Positions 34,750 to 43,537 are shown, numbered from the stretch's first letter. The stretch is 64,000 nt of DNA from Synechococcus sp. BL107 (GCF_000153805.1 NZ_DS022298.1:1099434-1163433), one strand, 5' to 3'. Made by a program: numbers and translations. The notes: generated by a model not told the origin, from the letters alone.

Positions 34750-35706
34750 TTAAAGCCCTTTGTTTTTGTCCAGTGTTTGACTGGGGAGCTCGCCAAAACT
34801 GGTGAAATATCTCCTTGAAAACCGTCCTTGGTGTTTAAACCCGTAGCTAATAGCGACATCACGAACTGTCAAGGTATGATTTTTTTCATCTTGCTTGAGC
34901 ATTAATAGTGATCTTCTTGCCTCTTCAAGTCTTATTTGCGTCATCATTTCAATGATTCCCATGCCGAAGTAATCTTGGCAAACTCTGTAAAGTGATGCTT
35001 GACCAGTATCTAGATGCTGACATACATCTGAAAGTGTCATTGGAGAGATCATTCGACTGCTGTCATGTGAAAGCTCCACAATTTCGCCAAGCAATCGATA
35101 GTTTTTTGTCAATCCCTTCTTATAGCCTCGTTTGTTTCCACTTTCCAGGCATGCAACGATTAGGTCATAATATTTTGTCGGATTCATTATTCCTCTTGCC
35201 AAGTCCTTCCTTGTTAATTTCTTAAGTTGATGCAGAGACTCATTATTTATATCGAGACCCCTTGCTTTTGAGAGGTTATCGATGGCTTGTGCTGCATTAC
35301 ATTCTTTAAGCATTTTCATCAAAATATTCTTATCAAGCATGCAAGCTGTCGATGAGCAACTATTTGAATATTTACCCCACGAGTTCCCTGGTGAAGTATT
35401 GAGAGTATTGAATCCCCCAAGACTAGCTTCCTTCATTTCATACCCCTCGCAATAGCCGAAAGGATCGTTGAATTGGCAGGTTGGTGTAATCCAATTGAAG
35501 TCAACCGACCAAGCTGTTCCCCAGCCCTCATATAAAAGTGGCTGTGTTGATTGTATTTCAGCTAAAGCGATTCCAGCAGATTGTTTGAACGACATCGTGT
35601 ATTTCCCCTCACCCGGCTCAAGTTGAGTGATGCGGGTTGTCTGTCCCAACTCATTGAGAGATTCTGAGAGCTGGATATGATCTGAATAAGCGAGTTCTAA
35701 TTTCAT
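34750..35706 (-). CDS. AraC-family regulator, FciA/FciB-like (second of the pair)
   Basis: A 318-residue protein with a C-terminal AraC/XylS double helix-turn-helix (about 225-312): DVCQHLDTGQASLYRVCQDYFGMGIIEMMTQIRLEEARRSL forms the first motif and connector, VRDVAISYGFKHQGRFSRRYFTSFGELPSQ the second. The N-terminal 200 residues are an unrecognised sensing or dimerisation region. Its ATG overlaps the stop of the upstream regulator by one base (TAATG), so the two are made together. FciA and FciB control CA4 in marine Synechococcus with opposite effects; which of the two this is cannot be decided without alignment. Confidence 0.8.
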   Translation of the reverse strand: MKLELAYSDHIQLSESLNELGQTTRITQLEPGEGKYTMSFKQSAGIALAEIQSTQPLLYEGWGTAWSVDFNWITPTCQFNDPFGYCEGYEMKEASLGGFNTLNTSPGNSWGKYSNSCSSTACMLDKNILMKMLKECNAAQAIDNLSKARGLDINNESLHQLKKLTRKDLARGIMNPTKYYDLIVACLESGNKRGYKKGLTKNYRLLGEIVELSHDSSRMISPMTLSDVCQHLDTGQASLYRVCQDYFGMGIIEMMTQIRLEEARRSLLMLKQDEKNHTLTVRDVAISYGFKHQGRFSRRYFTSFGELPSQTLDKNKGL

Positions 35707-36761
35707 TAACTACGCCTCGTAAATAGATCTGTTACCAATACAGAGGCCTTACTTGATTTATTAATAGTCTCATCGGGGCTCTCTTGAAATGTTTGATAGT
35801 ATAATTTCTGAAATGTTATCCAGTTTTTAAATCCATAGTACAAAGCATTTTGCTTCTTTGTGAAATTTTTAAGTCCTTTTGGTACGTGCGGATTTAGGTA
35901 GGATTTTTTGACTTGCTCTAGTCTGATGCTTTTTATTAAATCGAGAATGGGCATATCAAAATTTGTTCTACAGGCAATGCTTAAGGACTCTTTTTCTGTG
36001 TTCAAATATTTGGTAATCTCACTAATTGTTAGGGGTGGCATTCCTTCCCTATCTTCATAAAGTAGCTTAACAAGATCTTCGATGAGCTCTGTTTTATCTG
36101 ATCTTTCGGTTAGAATTTCTAGATCGCAAGGTTCTTCTAATGTTGCAATCGCTAAATCATAAAAAGCTTCTGACTCGCGCAATCCTTTTGTAAAATGACG
36201 ATCAAATAGGCTCTTTAGTTGAATGCTTGCTGAGCTATTTGAATCAATTCCAATACATTCTTCAAGCTTCGCGAATGCATTATATGCATTCATTTGATCA
36301 ATCTTTTTTTTCATCTTTTCCCACTTAAGACTCATGCAGCAAAGCTGAGTATTTGCGCCAACGATATCCCATACGTTTCCTCCTGTTTTGTTTAATCGAT
36401 TAAATCCTGCAATACTTAAATCCATCATCTTATGGCCACTGATGATTGTATTGGTTTGAGCTTGTTCGCCGTTGCTATTTATCCAGCAGAAGGCCACTGA
36501 ATTTTGGTTGGCTTCTTCTTCATACAGAATAGTTTGATTTGATTTGAAAATTTCAAGATGCGCATCATTGATTGGTGCACAAATTGAACTAGTGACCAAC
36601 TCACCTTTGCTTAGTTGTGTTACATTGCATGAAAAATTTGATTTTGAATAATAATCTGAATAGTGATCTATGCAATAGCTCTCCATCGAGAGGAGATCGT
36701 TGAAGACAAATTCCTTAGCTTTCCTTGCCTTCATTGTTGTGTATTGGTGAGTTCTTGGCAA
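35706..36761 (-). CDS. AraC-family regulator, FciA/FciB-like (first of the pair)
   Basis: A 351-residue paralogue of the next gene. The C-terminal DNA-binding region (about 245-340) is clear in its first helix-turn-helix (ISEITKYLNTEKESLSIACRTNFDMPILDLIKSIRLEQ), while the second is more diverged (YYGFKNWITFQKLYYQTFQESPDE). The N-terminal half contains a cysteine-bearing CNVTQLSKGEL block. ATG at 36761 or, more likely, codon 10 (36734) is the start. It is divergent from the Nif11-like gene; the shared spacer holds repeated GCGAAA boxes. Light colour response is inferred from the CA4 context. Confidence 0.78.
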   Translation of the reverse strand: MPRTHQYTTMKARKAKEFVFNDLLSMESYCIDHYSDYYSKSNFSCNVTQLSKGELVTSSICAPINDAHLEIFKSNQTILYEEEANQNSVAFCWINSNGEQAQTNTIISGHKMMDLSIAGFNRLNKTGGNVWDIVGANTQLCCMSLKWEKMKKKIDQMNAYNAFAKLEECIGIDSNSSASIQLKSLFDRHFTKGLRESEAFYDLAIATLEEPCDLEILTERSDKTELIEDLVKLLYEDREGMPPLTISEITKYLNTEKESLSIACRTNFDMPILDLIKSIRLEQVKKSYLNPHVPKGLKNFTKKQNALYYGFKNWITFQKLYYQTFQESPDETINKSSKASVLVTDLFTRRS

Positions 36762-37047
36762 TAATTCAAATTATTTTAGGTTGTTTATGCAGTCGTGAGG
36801 AGTTGCTGTCGTGTGCCTTTACATTTCATCTTCCCAGGAAAATCACACTTCTCCCATATTTTTCGCATTATTCACTTTCCTTCATTATTGCAGTTCTCAA
36901 TTGTGCGCTTGCGCTATGTGATTTGGCGAAATTTGATATTAGCGAAAAACATATTTGTTAAACGGCAAATTTATTAATCCAGAAACGTATTTTTCGCCGC
37001 TTTTTTTGGAGAATCTGTTGTATTTAGTTTAAAGCGACAATTGTCCG
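36762..37047. promoter_or_regulatory. Divergent regulatory region with GCGAAA boxes
   Basis: This 286-bp AT-rich spacer has no gene. It carries GGCGAAATT at 36925, AGCGAAAAAC at 36941 (16 bp apart, same orientation) and an inverted copy, TTTTTCGCC, at 36990-36998. AraC-family proteins typically bind direct repeats, so these are candidate operators for the adjacent regulators and the divergent Nif11-like gene. Start points of transcription are not assignable. Confidence 0.4.
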
Positions 37048-37371
37048 ATGTCTAAGTCTGCATTGCATGCATTCATCGATAGAGCTCGAGCTGATGAGGA
37101 TTTTCGCTCAAAGCTTGCACACCTTGACCCCAATCAAATTATTGAATTTGCAGGGCAGAATGGTTTTATGTTCTCGGATGAAATTAAAGGGCGCTTTATC
37201 AATCGATGGAGCGGTGTTTACTTTTGCCCCCAGGCCATCGAGGTTGGACAGCTCTGTCCTGCTTTAGTTCCCGAAGGTTATAAAAATCTGATTCATTATG
37301 CTCAATCGACCTGCAGTTCTAGCACTCTTTCAGAGGAGGAGCGGGATTTCAGGTCTGGAATAAAATATTAG
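37048..37371 (+). CDS. Nif11-like family protein
   Basis: A 107-residue protein. Its first 50 residues match the Nif11 leader-like pattern: MSKSALHAFIDRARADEDFRSKL, then a short DPNQIIEFAGQNGFMFSDEI. Nif11-type domains occur as leaders of ribosomally made peptides and as stand-alone proteins in cyanobacteria; here no modifying enzyme is adjacent, and the remaining 55 residues contain three cysteines. A stand-alone regulatory or accessory role in the CA4 island is possible. The ATG has AT-rich DNA and only a weak GGAG 30 bases upstream. Its stop overlaps the convergent DUF2237 stop by 4 bp. Confidence 0.62.
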   Translation: MSKSALHAFIDRARADEDFRSKLAHLDPNQIIEFAGQNGFMFSDEIKGRFINRWSGVYFCPQAIEVGQLCPALVPEGYKNLIHYAQSTCSSSTLSEEERDFRSGIKY

Positions 37372-37769
37372 ACGACCTTACATGCAAATGATTTTAAAAT
37401 ATCTAAAGGTACGACTTCAGTTGCAGAGAGATTTGTCGATTCAATAATGACGGGTGGTGCTACTCCGTCAATTCTGGCTTGTTCCCATCGTTCAGCACAT
37501 AAGCACCAATGATCCCCGGCTTTAAGGCCCGGGAATTCCATCAATAGGTTCGGATCAATCAAGTTATTACCTTGTGATTTTGTATATTTAAGAAAGGTAT
37601 CTGTTACGACACTGCATATAGAATGATTGCCTAAGTCCGAGGAGTCTGTTTTGCAGTAACCATCTAAATACCATCCTGTTTTTGGGCTGCATCCACATAT
37701 TTTCAATGGTTTTCCTAGTAAGTTGACGAGCATTCTCAACGTTTGAAATAGCTTGGTTTGGTTATCCAA
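37368..37769 (-). CDS. DUF2237 family protein
   Basis: A 133-residue member of the DUF2237 family. Conserved blocks are NLLGKPLKICGCSPKTGWYLDGYC, HSICSVVTDTFLKYTKSQGNNL and FPGLKAGDHWCLCAERWEQA, with cysteines and tryptophans placed as in relatives. The biochemical role is unknown. The frame opens at TTG; an ATG at codon 13 (37733) just before the conserved domain is an equally good start. It converges on the Nif11-like gene with 4 overlapping bases. About 175 bp of featureless DNA separate it from the next gene. Confidence 0.8.
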   Translation of the reverse strand: MDNQTKLFQTLRMLVNLLGKPLKICGCSPKTGWYLDGYCKTDSSDLGNHSICSVVTDTFLKYTKSQGNNLIDPNLLMEFPGLKAGDHWCLCAERWEQARIDGVAPPVIIESTNLSATEVVPLDILKSFACKVV

Positions 37770-37945
37770 GTCAGGCTTTGAATAAGCCTAATTTTGGCTA
37801 ACCGCTATTTTCAATCGGCAATAATGCCCACAGTATTCATATATGAATTTTGCACAATGCTGCTGATGTGCATGACTGTTGTAATTATATCGGTAGGGAA
37901 TTTGGTTGAGCCTAATGAGATTATTTTTTTGAGTTATGTCTTTTT

Positions 37946-38461
37946 TTAGGCTTGCTGTTCTGAGCCGCCAGCTGGAACTCCTCTAGTGGCTATTTCGTAC
38001 ATTCGTTGATGAATGTTCTCTGCCTCAATGTTAAACCAATCGATATACCTTATCGCTTTGATCTTCTTCTCGCCTAAATTGAAAATTTTATATTCCAGTG
38101 TTATGAAATCACCTTTGAACGCTTTATATCCTAACTCTAATAAGATCTTGCCTTGAGTTGTTGGAAGATGAATGTCTGCATGGTTTGTGCTTGTTGTTGT
38201 CTCGAGCGTCACAGAAGCGTTGGTTCCATCTCCTGATATATCTCTAATTCTTAGAAATAAAGCTGAATTAAAATTTTCGTCTATTAATCTTTTTGAGCTT
38301 TCTCTGATCGTCCAGTTGCATTGAATCGTGCCATAATTGATTTTGTAATTTAGACTGTCCTCTCTGCCATTTATGCCGCTGGCAGATAAATACTTCTTAA
38401 GAGCATGTAATTTAGATGTTAGCCATTTCATTGAGGATTTTAAGCTGAGTTCTTCCGACAT
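37946..38461 (-). CDS. DUF4912-like protein
   Basis: A protein of about 171 residues with a central strand-rich region, SALFLRIRDISGDGTNASVTLETTT, then DIHLPTTQGKILLELGYKAFKGDFITLEYKIFNLGEKKI. This resembles DUF4912, a carbohydrate-binding-like beta sandwich seen in cyanobacteria and Gram-positives. Here it stands alone rather than fused to other domains. The C-terminal helix lists YEIATRGVPAGGSEQQA. ATG at 38461 is chosen; a TTG 33 bases upstream also opens the frame. AT-rich codon use fits the accessory region. Confidence 0.55.
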   Translation of the reverse strand: MSEELSLKSSMKWLTSKLHALKKYLSASGINGREDSLNYKINYGTIQCNWTIRESSKRLIDENFNSALFLRIRDISGDGTNASVTLETTTSTNHADIHLPTTQGKILLELGYKAFKGDFITLEYKIFNLGEKKIKAIRYIDWFNIEAENIHQRMYEIATRGVPAGGSEQQA

Positions 38462-38592
38462 ATTATGGCTTGATCGTTCGGATAGTTGTGTCAAAGCACA
38501 CTATTTAAAATGTGATGATTGATGTACAAGTGTGTAGTGACTCGCGCTGACTTTTGAGGTGTTTTGCGCTATTTGCGTTCGTTTATTGCGTA

Positions 38593-39114
38593 TTATCGAT
38601 ATGCAAAGAAACTTAATTTTTGTGGCCATTTATCCCAATTTTTTTTTGAAATCTTAGCGATCGGTATATTTTTTTCTGTGCAAATGAATTGCATTGATTG
38701 TTTATCGTCCTTGCATTGGCGTTTTTTTTCTTCTTGTTTTAGTACTAAGTCTATTGTCTTGACTCGGATTTCGCGGTCACTGCAAGCGTCGCCTCTTGTC
38801 GCAATCAGGTCTTTGTACTTCGCTTGTATTTCGTTTTCTTCGAAATTATCTGGTGGGACAGACCGTTCGAGATCTTCTATCTCCTGTTTTGCAAACTCAC
38901 ACTTATTGTTTTTTACGATTCGCTCTCGTCTCCACTGCGCTTTGATCTCACTTTCATTCGGTGGCGTTAATACAGTGACTGTCCCACCTTGTTTGATCCA
39001 CGCCATTGATGCCTTTTGAGCCTCGTCCTTTGAACGATTTGGTCTGAGGCAAGACGTCAGTGTAAGTATTGCTAAAAGAAGAATTGTTCCTCTTGTTATT
39101 GCCATGTAATGCAT
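38593..39114 (-). CDS. Putative lipoprotein with coiled-coil character
   Basis: A 173-residue protein with a lipoprotein signal: hydrophobic ILLLAILTLTSC ends at cysteine 22, the predicted lipidation site. The mature part is highly charged, with heptad-like runs (AKQEIEDLERSVPPDNFEENEIQAKYKDLIATRGD) and four cysteines that could pair outside the cytoplasm. No family is recognised. The first ATG or the ATG at codon 4 may be used. The 343 bp between it and glyQ hold no gene or RNA that I can see. Confidence 0.6.
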   Translation of the reverse strand: MHYMAITRGTILLLAILTLTSCLRPNRSKDEAQKASMAWIKQGGTVTVLTPPNESEIKAQWRRERIVKNNKCEFAKQEIEDLERSVPPDNFEENEIQAKYKDLIATRGDACSDREIRVKTIDLVLKQEEKKRQCKDDKQSMQFICTEKNIPIAKISKKNWDKWPQKLSFFAYR

Positions 39115-39457
39115 GGTTTAGTAGGGGCTGAAGTGAGTTACTTGTTGAAAAAACTCAATTCAAATTATTTTTGTATATTCTCACTGTATCAGTTCCGGCT
39201 CTTATAGTTTCTGGCTCACTCTCAATGATTCTTTTGATGTTGTTGTTGGTCTGATTTTTTGCACCGTTTCAAGACAGTTGAAAAGTTTTCAGGCTAGCTG
39301 TGGGTTCTCGTCCTGTGACTTGGTTTTGTTTGAAGGTGGTTTCCAATTCAACTTGCACATCATTTGGGAAAATAGCCTTGTTGTTCCAGCGGGATCAACA
39401 AGCAAACAACAATGCTTGCTGCCCAAACACCCCACCACCACTTGAAAAGACCGACAT

Positions 39458-40330
39458 ATGCACTTCCAGGACATCATCGGCACGCTGAACAGCTTCTGGG
39501 CCAACCAGGGCTGTTTGTTGCTGCAGCCCTACGACACGGAAAAAGGGGCTGGCACGATGAGTCCTCATACGGTGCTTCGTGCCATTGGGCCTGAACCTTG
39601 GGCTGTTGCGTATCCAGAGCCCTGCCGACGTCCGACGGATGGCCGCTATGGAGATAATCCCAACCGGGCGCAGCACTACTTCCAATATCAAGTTCTGATC
39701 AAACCGTCTCCTGATGCGATCCAGGAGACCTACCTCGCTTCCCTTGAGGCGTTGGGAATCAAGGCAGCCGATCACGATATTCGTTTTGTTGAAGACAATT
39801 GGGAATCCCCCACCCTTGGCGCTTGGGGTGTGGGTTGGGAAGTATGGCTGGATGGCATGGAAGTCACCCAATTCACTTACTTCCAGCAATGTGGCGGATT
39901 GGATTGCAAGCCTGTCTCGATTGAGATCACTTACGGGTTGGAGCGTTTGGCGATGTATCTCCAGGATGTGGAGAGCATTTGGGATCTGAGCTGGAATGCC
40001 GACCGTAAATACGGCGACATTTGGCTTCCCTTTGAAAAAGGTCAATGCAAATTCAACTTTGAGGCCTCCAATTCAGAACGGCTCAAGCAATTGTTTGCCA
40101 TTTATGAGGCTGAGGCGTCGGATCTAATTGATCAGCAGTTACCCGCACCAGCCCTTGATTTCGTACTCAAGTGCAGCCACACGTTCAACCTGCTCGAGGC
40201 GCGTGGCGTGATTTCGGTGACGGAACGCACCGCCACCATCGGCCGGATCCGCAACTTGGCTCGCAAGGTGGCAGAGGCCTGGTTAGCGGAGCGTGAGGCC
40301 TTGGGATTCCCGTTGCTTCCCAGTGACTAA
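39458..40330 (+). CDS. glyQ: Glycyl-tRNA synthetase alpha subunit
   Basis: A 290-residue class II aminoacyl-tRNA synthetase subunit of the alpha2beta2 bacterial type. [25 protein letters not shown] opens the protein, followed by motif 2-like [25 protein letters not shown] and [14 protein letters not shown]. It activates glycine with ATP and charges tRNA-Gly together with GlyS, which is not in the window. Length is typical. It borders the AT-rich accessory region on its 5' side and is followed closely by comEC. Confidence 0.98.
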   Translation: MHFQDIIGTLNSFWANQGCLLLQPYDTEKGAGTMSPHTVLRAIGPEPWAVAYPEPCRRPTDGRYGDNPNRAQHYFQYQVLIKPSPDAIQETYLASLEALGIKAADHDIRFVEDNWESPTLGAWGVGWEVWLDGMEVTQFTYFQQCGGLDCKPVSIEITYGLERLAMYLQDVESIWDLSWNADRKYGDIWLPFEKGQCKFNFEASNSERLKQLFAIYEAEASDLIDQQLPAPALDFVLKCSHTFNLLEARGVISVTERTATIGRIRNLARKVAEAWLAEREALGFPLLPSD

Positions 40331-40420
40331 CCAACAGCTGGGGGAACACTCGCGTTAGCTGCTGGGATCGCCCTGCCAACGCGCCGATCCATTGATTACA
40401 TCGCCCTCGGTCTGTTCCTG

Positions 40421-42259
40421 TTGTTGTTGATCAAGGGTCTGTTGTGGGGGGTGCCATCACCAGGCACCCATGATCCATCCCTGCTGAATGGCCGCACCGT
40501 TGAGCTGATCGGTCGGTTGCACGCTGATGCCCGGGTCTTCGACACCAGCTGTTCGGCCTTGATCGCTGTCGACCGCATCGATGGTCGTCGCTTTCGCGGT
40601 CTCACTGAGGCGGTCCTGCGACCTTGCCCAAACCCTCCCCAGCATGGCTGGCAGTTAAAGCTCACCGGTGCGTTGAAGGCACCGCAGTCCAGTGTTCATC
40701 CTCTTGTATCTGGGCCTGCTAGCCGTCTTGATCGGCTCGGCTGTTGGAGTCAGCTCCGGGCTAATCAGTGGCAGGTGTTGCACAAATCCTGGACTCCTAT
40801 TGCGGATGCACGTCGGTCGATTGCCGCACGGTTTCAGCAGGTGGCGGGTCTCCAACGCGGTGGTCTGCTTGCGGCCCTTGTTCTCGGTGGTGCCCATGTT
40901 CAACTTCCGGCCGAGTTGCGCGAAGCCTTCCGTGTTGCTGGCTTATCGCATGCCTTAGCGGCGTCTGGATTTCATTTGTCGGTTGTTCTTGGCTCCGTCT
41001 TGGCCGTTGGCCGCAACGTATCCCGTCCGCTTCGGGTGTCGCTCGGATGTTGTGCCTTGCTCTTGTTTCTCACCCTCGCGGGGGGGCAACCATCGGTGGT
41101 TCGTGCGGTGTTGATGGGGGCGACCGCACTGCTTATCCGCGAGTCAGATCAGCGCAGTCGGGGAGCGGGCGTGTTGTTACTCACGTTGATTCTGATGTTG
41201 TTGATTCGTCCCGATTGGGCCCACTCCGTTGGCTTTCAACTCAGTGCTGCTGCCACGGCTGGTCTCACCCTGTCGGCCCCCGGATTGGAACAACAACTCC
41301 TGCGGTGCTGTCCATCGCGGATGCGTTGGCTTGCTGCTGCGTTTGCGGTGTCTTGGGCGGCTTTGGTTTGGACCCTGCCGCTGCAACTGCTTCATTTCGG
41401 ATCCACACCGCTCTATGCGCTCGTTGCCAATCTTCTGGCGGCGCCCCTGTTGGCTCCCCTCACGTTGTCGGCGATGGGCTTAGCGGTGATCGCTTTGCTC
41501 TTTCCCCACCCTTTCTTGGTGGTGTTGGCCTGGCCCGTGCAGCAGCTTGCGGCACTTTTGATCGCTTTGGTGCACTGGATTAGCCATTGGCCCGCAGCCC
41601 AATTGCTGACCGGTCATCCGCAGCCTTGGGTGGTGCTGATGATGGCTTTTGGTTTGATCCCTTGGGTTATCAACTCCCATCGCGGACTACGTGGTTTTGG
41701 CGTGGTGACTCTTTTGAGTGCCGTTTTTCTCCATGCCGTTGTGCAGCTGGGGGATGGCGTTGTGGTTGCGTCGCGCTTTGGACGGCACTGGCTACTGGCC
41801 CGCCATCGGGGTCGGGCTGCTCTGGTGAGCACCCATGCCGATTCGCAAAGTTGTCGTATTGCTCAGCAACTGGCCCATGCCCACGGACATCGTCGTTTGG
41901 ATTGGCTTGTTCTCTTGGATCCTGTGGCTTCGGAGGCAATGGGCTGCTGGACCTTGATGGCGGAGCATGTCCAGGCTCCGCATCAGGGACAACTCCCCCT
42001 GGTGAAGGGACAACGCTTGCGTAGCGACGGCCTGGTGCTCTCGTTGCTGACTGATAAGGGGCAGGCTTTTCAGCTCCAAGCTGGTGAGCAACGATGGCGC
42101 CTGCTGCCCAAGCCCCAGGCTCTTTGGGCTCTTAGCCATTCGGTTCTTGCTCGACCCGGGAGATGGACGCAAACATGGCTGGGTTTCCAACCCACGAAGA
42201 GTCAGCAACGTTGGCTGCGTCGTCTAGAGGCCAAAGACGCCATGCGGATGGACCTTTAG
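40421..42259 (+). CDS. comEC: ComEC/Rec2-type DNA uptake channel
   Basis: A polytopic membrane protein of at least 612 residues. The extracytoplasmic OB-like part (about 25-85) is followed by the competence domain with GAHVQLPAELREAFRVAGLSHALAASGFHLS and many helices, and a C-terminal beta-lactamase-like remnant (STHADSQSC, LDWLVLLDP). It should carry single-stranded DNA across the plasma membrane in transformation. No ATG, GTG or good ribosome binding site lies between the glyQ stop and 40421, so the true start is unclear; the hydrophobic frame continues upstream to 40331. An unusual start or loss of the N-terminus is possible. Confidence 0.85.
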   Translation: MLLIKGLLWGVPSPGTHDPSLLNGRTVELIGRLHADARVFDTSCSALIAVDRIDGRRFRGLTEAVLRPCPNPPQHGWQLKLTGALKAPQSSVHPLVSGPASRLDRLGCWSQLRANQWQVLHKSWTPIADARRSIAARFQQVAGLQRGGLLAALVLGGAHVQLPAELREAFRVAGLSHALAASGFHLSVVLGSVLAVGRNVSRPLRVSLGCCALLLFLTLAGGQPSVVRAVLMGATALLIRESDQRSRGAGVLLLTLILMLLIRPDWAHSVGFQLSAAATAGLTLSAPGLEQQLLRCCPSRMRWLAAAFAVSWAALVWTLPLQLLHFGSTPLYALVANLLAAPLLAPLTLSAMGLAVIALLFPHPFLVVLAWPVQQLAALLIALVHWISHWPAAQLLTGHPQPWVVLMMAFGLIPWVINSHRGLRGFGVVTLLSAVFLHAVVQLGDGVVVASRFGRHWLLARHRGRAALVSTHADSQSCRIAQQLAHAHGHRRLDWLVLLDPVASEAMGCWTLMAEHVQAPHQGQLPLVKGQRLRSDGLVLSLLTDKGQAFQLQAGEQRWRLLPKPQALWALSHSVLARPGRWTQTWLGFQPTKSQQRWLRRLEAKDAMRMDL

Positions 42260-42286
42260 AATCGACGAGCGTCTCTTTGACGTTAT

Positions 42287-42373
42287 GGAGAGGTGGCAGA
42301 GCCCGGTTGATCGCGCACGACTCGAAATCGTGTAGGGGTAACACCCTCGAGGGTTCGAATCCCTCCCTCTCCG
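42287..42373 (+). tRNA. tRNA-Ser (anticodon CGA)
   Basis: An 87-nt class II tRNA. The acceptor stem pairs GGAGAGG with CCTCTCC, the discriminator is G, the anticodon stem CACGA/TCGTG encloses CTCGAAA (anticodon CGA at 42323-42325), a long variable arm follows, and the T loop is TTCGAAT. The 3' CCA is not encoded. It marks the border to the AT-rich patch downstream. Confidence 0.96.
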
Positions 42374-42472
42374 TTTTAAAAAATGATCAGGAGCTCTTTC
42401 GCTACTGTCAACACCATGGCGTTTGGCAGTAAGCCGATGAAGGGTTATTGATTTGCTTTGAATTAGATGAAA

Positions 42473-43234
42473 TCAACCGCAAGAATAATTGCTTCTATTA
42501 GATGCTATGCCTTTGGTATTCGCTTGATCTTCTGCTCTCCAGGCTTGAAGTACATCAGGAAAATGCTCTTCAATGCATGTATCGCAAATCCCATGGCTGA
42601 AGTTTAAATTTGTTCGTGATGATAAATATTTATCGAGATGCATCCAGTGACCATTCGTGTCTTTTGCTTTTCTGCAGTAAGAACAAGTACTAATAATTCC
42701 TCCTGCCTCTGTTAGCGAGCAAAAGGATTCGATGAGCTTGATTGATCGCTTCCTTAATTCAAGGAAAGAAACCGCTTGCCTCGCAAGTGATTCCATGATT
42801 TTGCACTGAACATCTGTGAGGCCATGGGGCTTTCGATCAATAACGCAAAGGGTTCCTATCCGATGGTTTTGGTCATTTTGTAGGGGAAAACCTGCATAAA
42901 GTCTGATCTGAGGCTCTCCTTGAACGAGTGGATTATCGACAAAACGCTCATCTTGAAGGGCGTCTTCAATGATTAATGGCTCAGGGGAGTGAATTGCATG
43001 GGCACAGAATGACCAGTCTCTTACTGTTTCTTCCACATCAACGCCCACCTTTGATTTGAACCATTGGCGATTCGTATCGACCAGGCTGAGGAGAGCGATG
43101 GGCGTATCGCAGGTGAGAGAAGCTATTTTTGTAATGTCGTCGTAGTTTTGTTCGGGTTTCGTTCCAAGAATCCTGTATTCACTGAGTGCTTTCAGGCGTT
43201 CTGATTCATTTACAGGGATTTCCGGGGTCTTCAC
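42473..43234 (-). CDS. GAF-domain protein with four-cysteine tail
   Basis: A 253-residue soluble protein. A GAF domain spans about 23-165 (YDDITKIASLTCDTPIALLSLVD, then QWFKSKVG and HRIGTLCVIDRKPH), a common small-molecule or chromophore sensor. A helix leads to a tail with CSYC (184-187) and CDTC (217-220) around GHWMHLDKYLSSR and FSHGIC, which looks like a metal-binding knuckle found at the ends of some two-component and cyclase-linked sensors. No kinase, cyclase or DNA-binding domain is attached. The start is GTG. Ligand and partner are unknown. Confidence 0.78.
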   Translation of the reverse strand: MKTPEIPVNESERLKALSEYRILGTKPEQNYDDITKIASLTCDTPIALLSLVDTNRQWFKSKVGVDVEETVRDWSFCAHAIHSPEPLIIEDALQDERFVDNPLVQGEPQIRLYAGFPLQNDQNHRIGTLCVIDRKPHGLTDVQCKIMESLARQAVSFLELRKRSIKLIESFCSLTEAGGIISTCSYCRKAKDTNGHWMHLDKYLSSRTNLNFSHGICDTCIEEHFPDVLQAWRAEDQANTKGIASNRSNYSCG

Positions 43235-43537
43235 CGTTGCGGTAATCTATTTCTTTAAATCTTGGACGGAATCTAGTTATTGGACAAAAAGGAGAATAAA
43301 AATTCATTTTAAATTGTTTAAGTGTCGAGCCATGAAGATTTGTATTGATTTAATATCCATTCATCACTGGCTTTAAATGCCGTTTAGAGCTCTCTTGTGA
43401 AATCTGCCTGATTTGGAGTTGCTCAATAAAAAGAGACTGTGTTGATTTTGTTGAATATTACTTGTTTCGATGTAGACACTGCACACGGCGCTTGCTCCGT
43501 CAATTTTCATTCATTGATCATTTGTATTCACTAGGCT
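43235..43537. other. Intergenic, no gene seen
   Basis: This 303-bp AT-rich stretch holds no supported coding frame, RNA or clear repeat. It must contain the promoter of the GAF gene and the 3' flank of the YqhA-like gene. Confidence 0.5.

Larger units (their letters stand above)
32792..37371. other. CA4-type chromatic acclimation island
   Basis: An AT-rich block of a HEAT-repeat bilin lyase, two tandem AraC regulators, two short genes between them and the lyase, and a divergent Nif11-like gene. Published CA4 islands of marine Synechococcus pair fciA and fciB with mpeZ (CA4-A) or mpeW (CA4-B). No phycobilisome rod genes are nearby. As I recall, CA4-A islands sit at variable places outside the rod gene region while CA4-B lies within it, so CA4-A is favoured. 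Borders are inferred from base composition and gene content. Confidence 0.75.

Noticed and set aside
39395-40045. 216-codon open frame antisense to glyQ
   Set aside because: It mirrors the glyQ codon pattern, has no ribosome binding site and no recognisable domain; glyQ is certain on the other strand.
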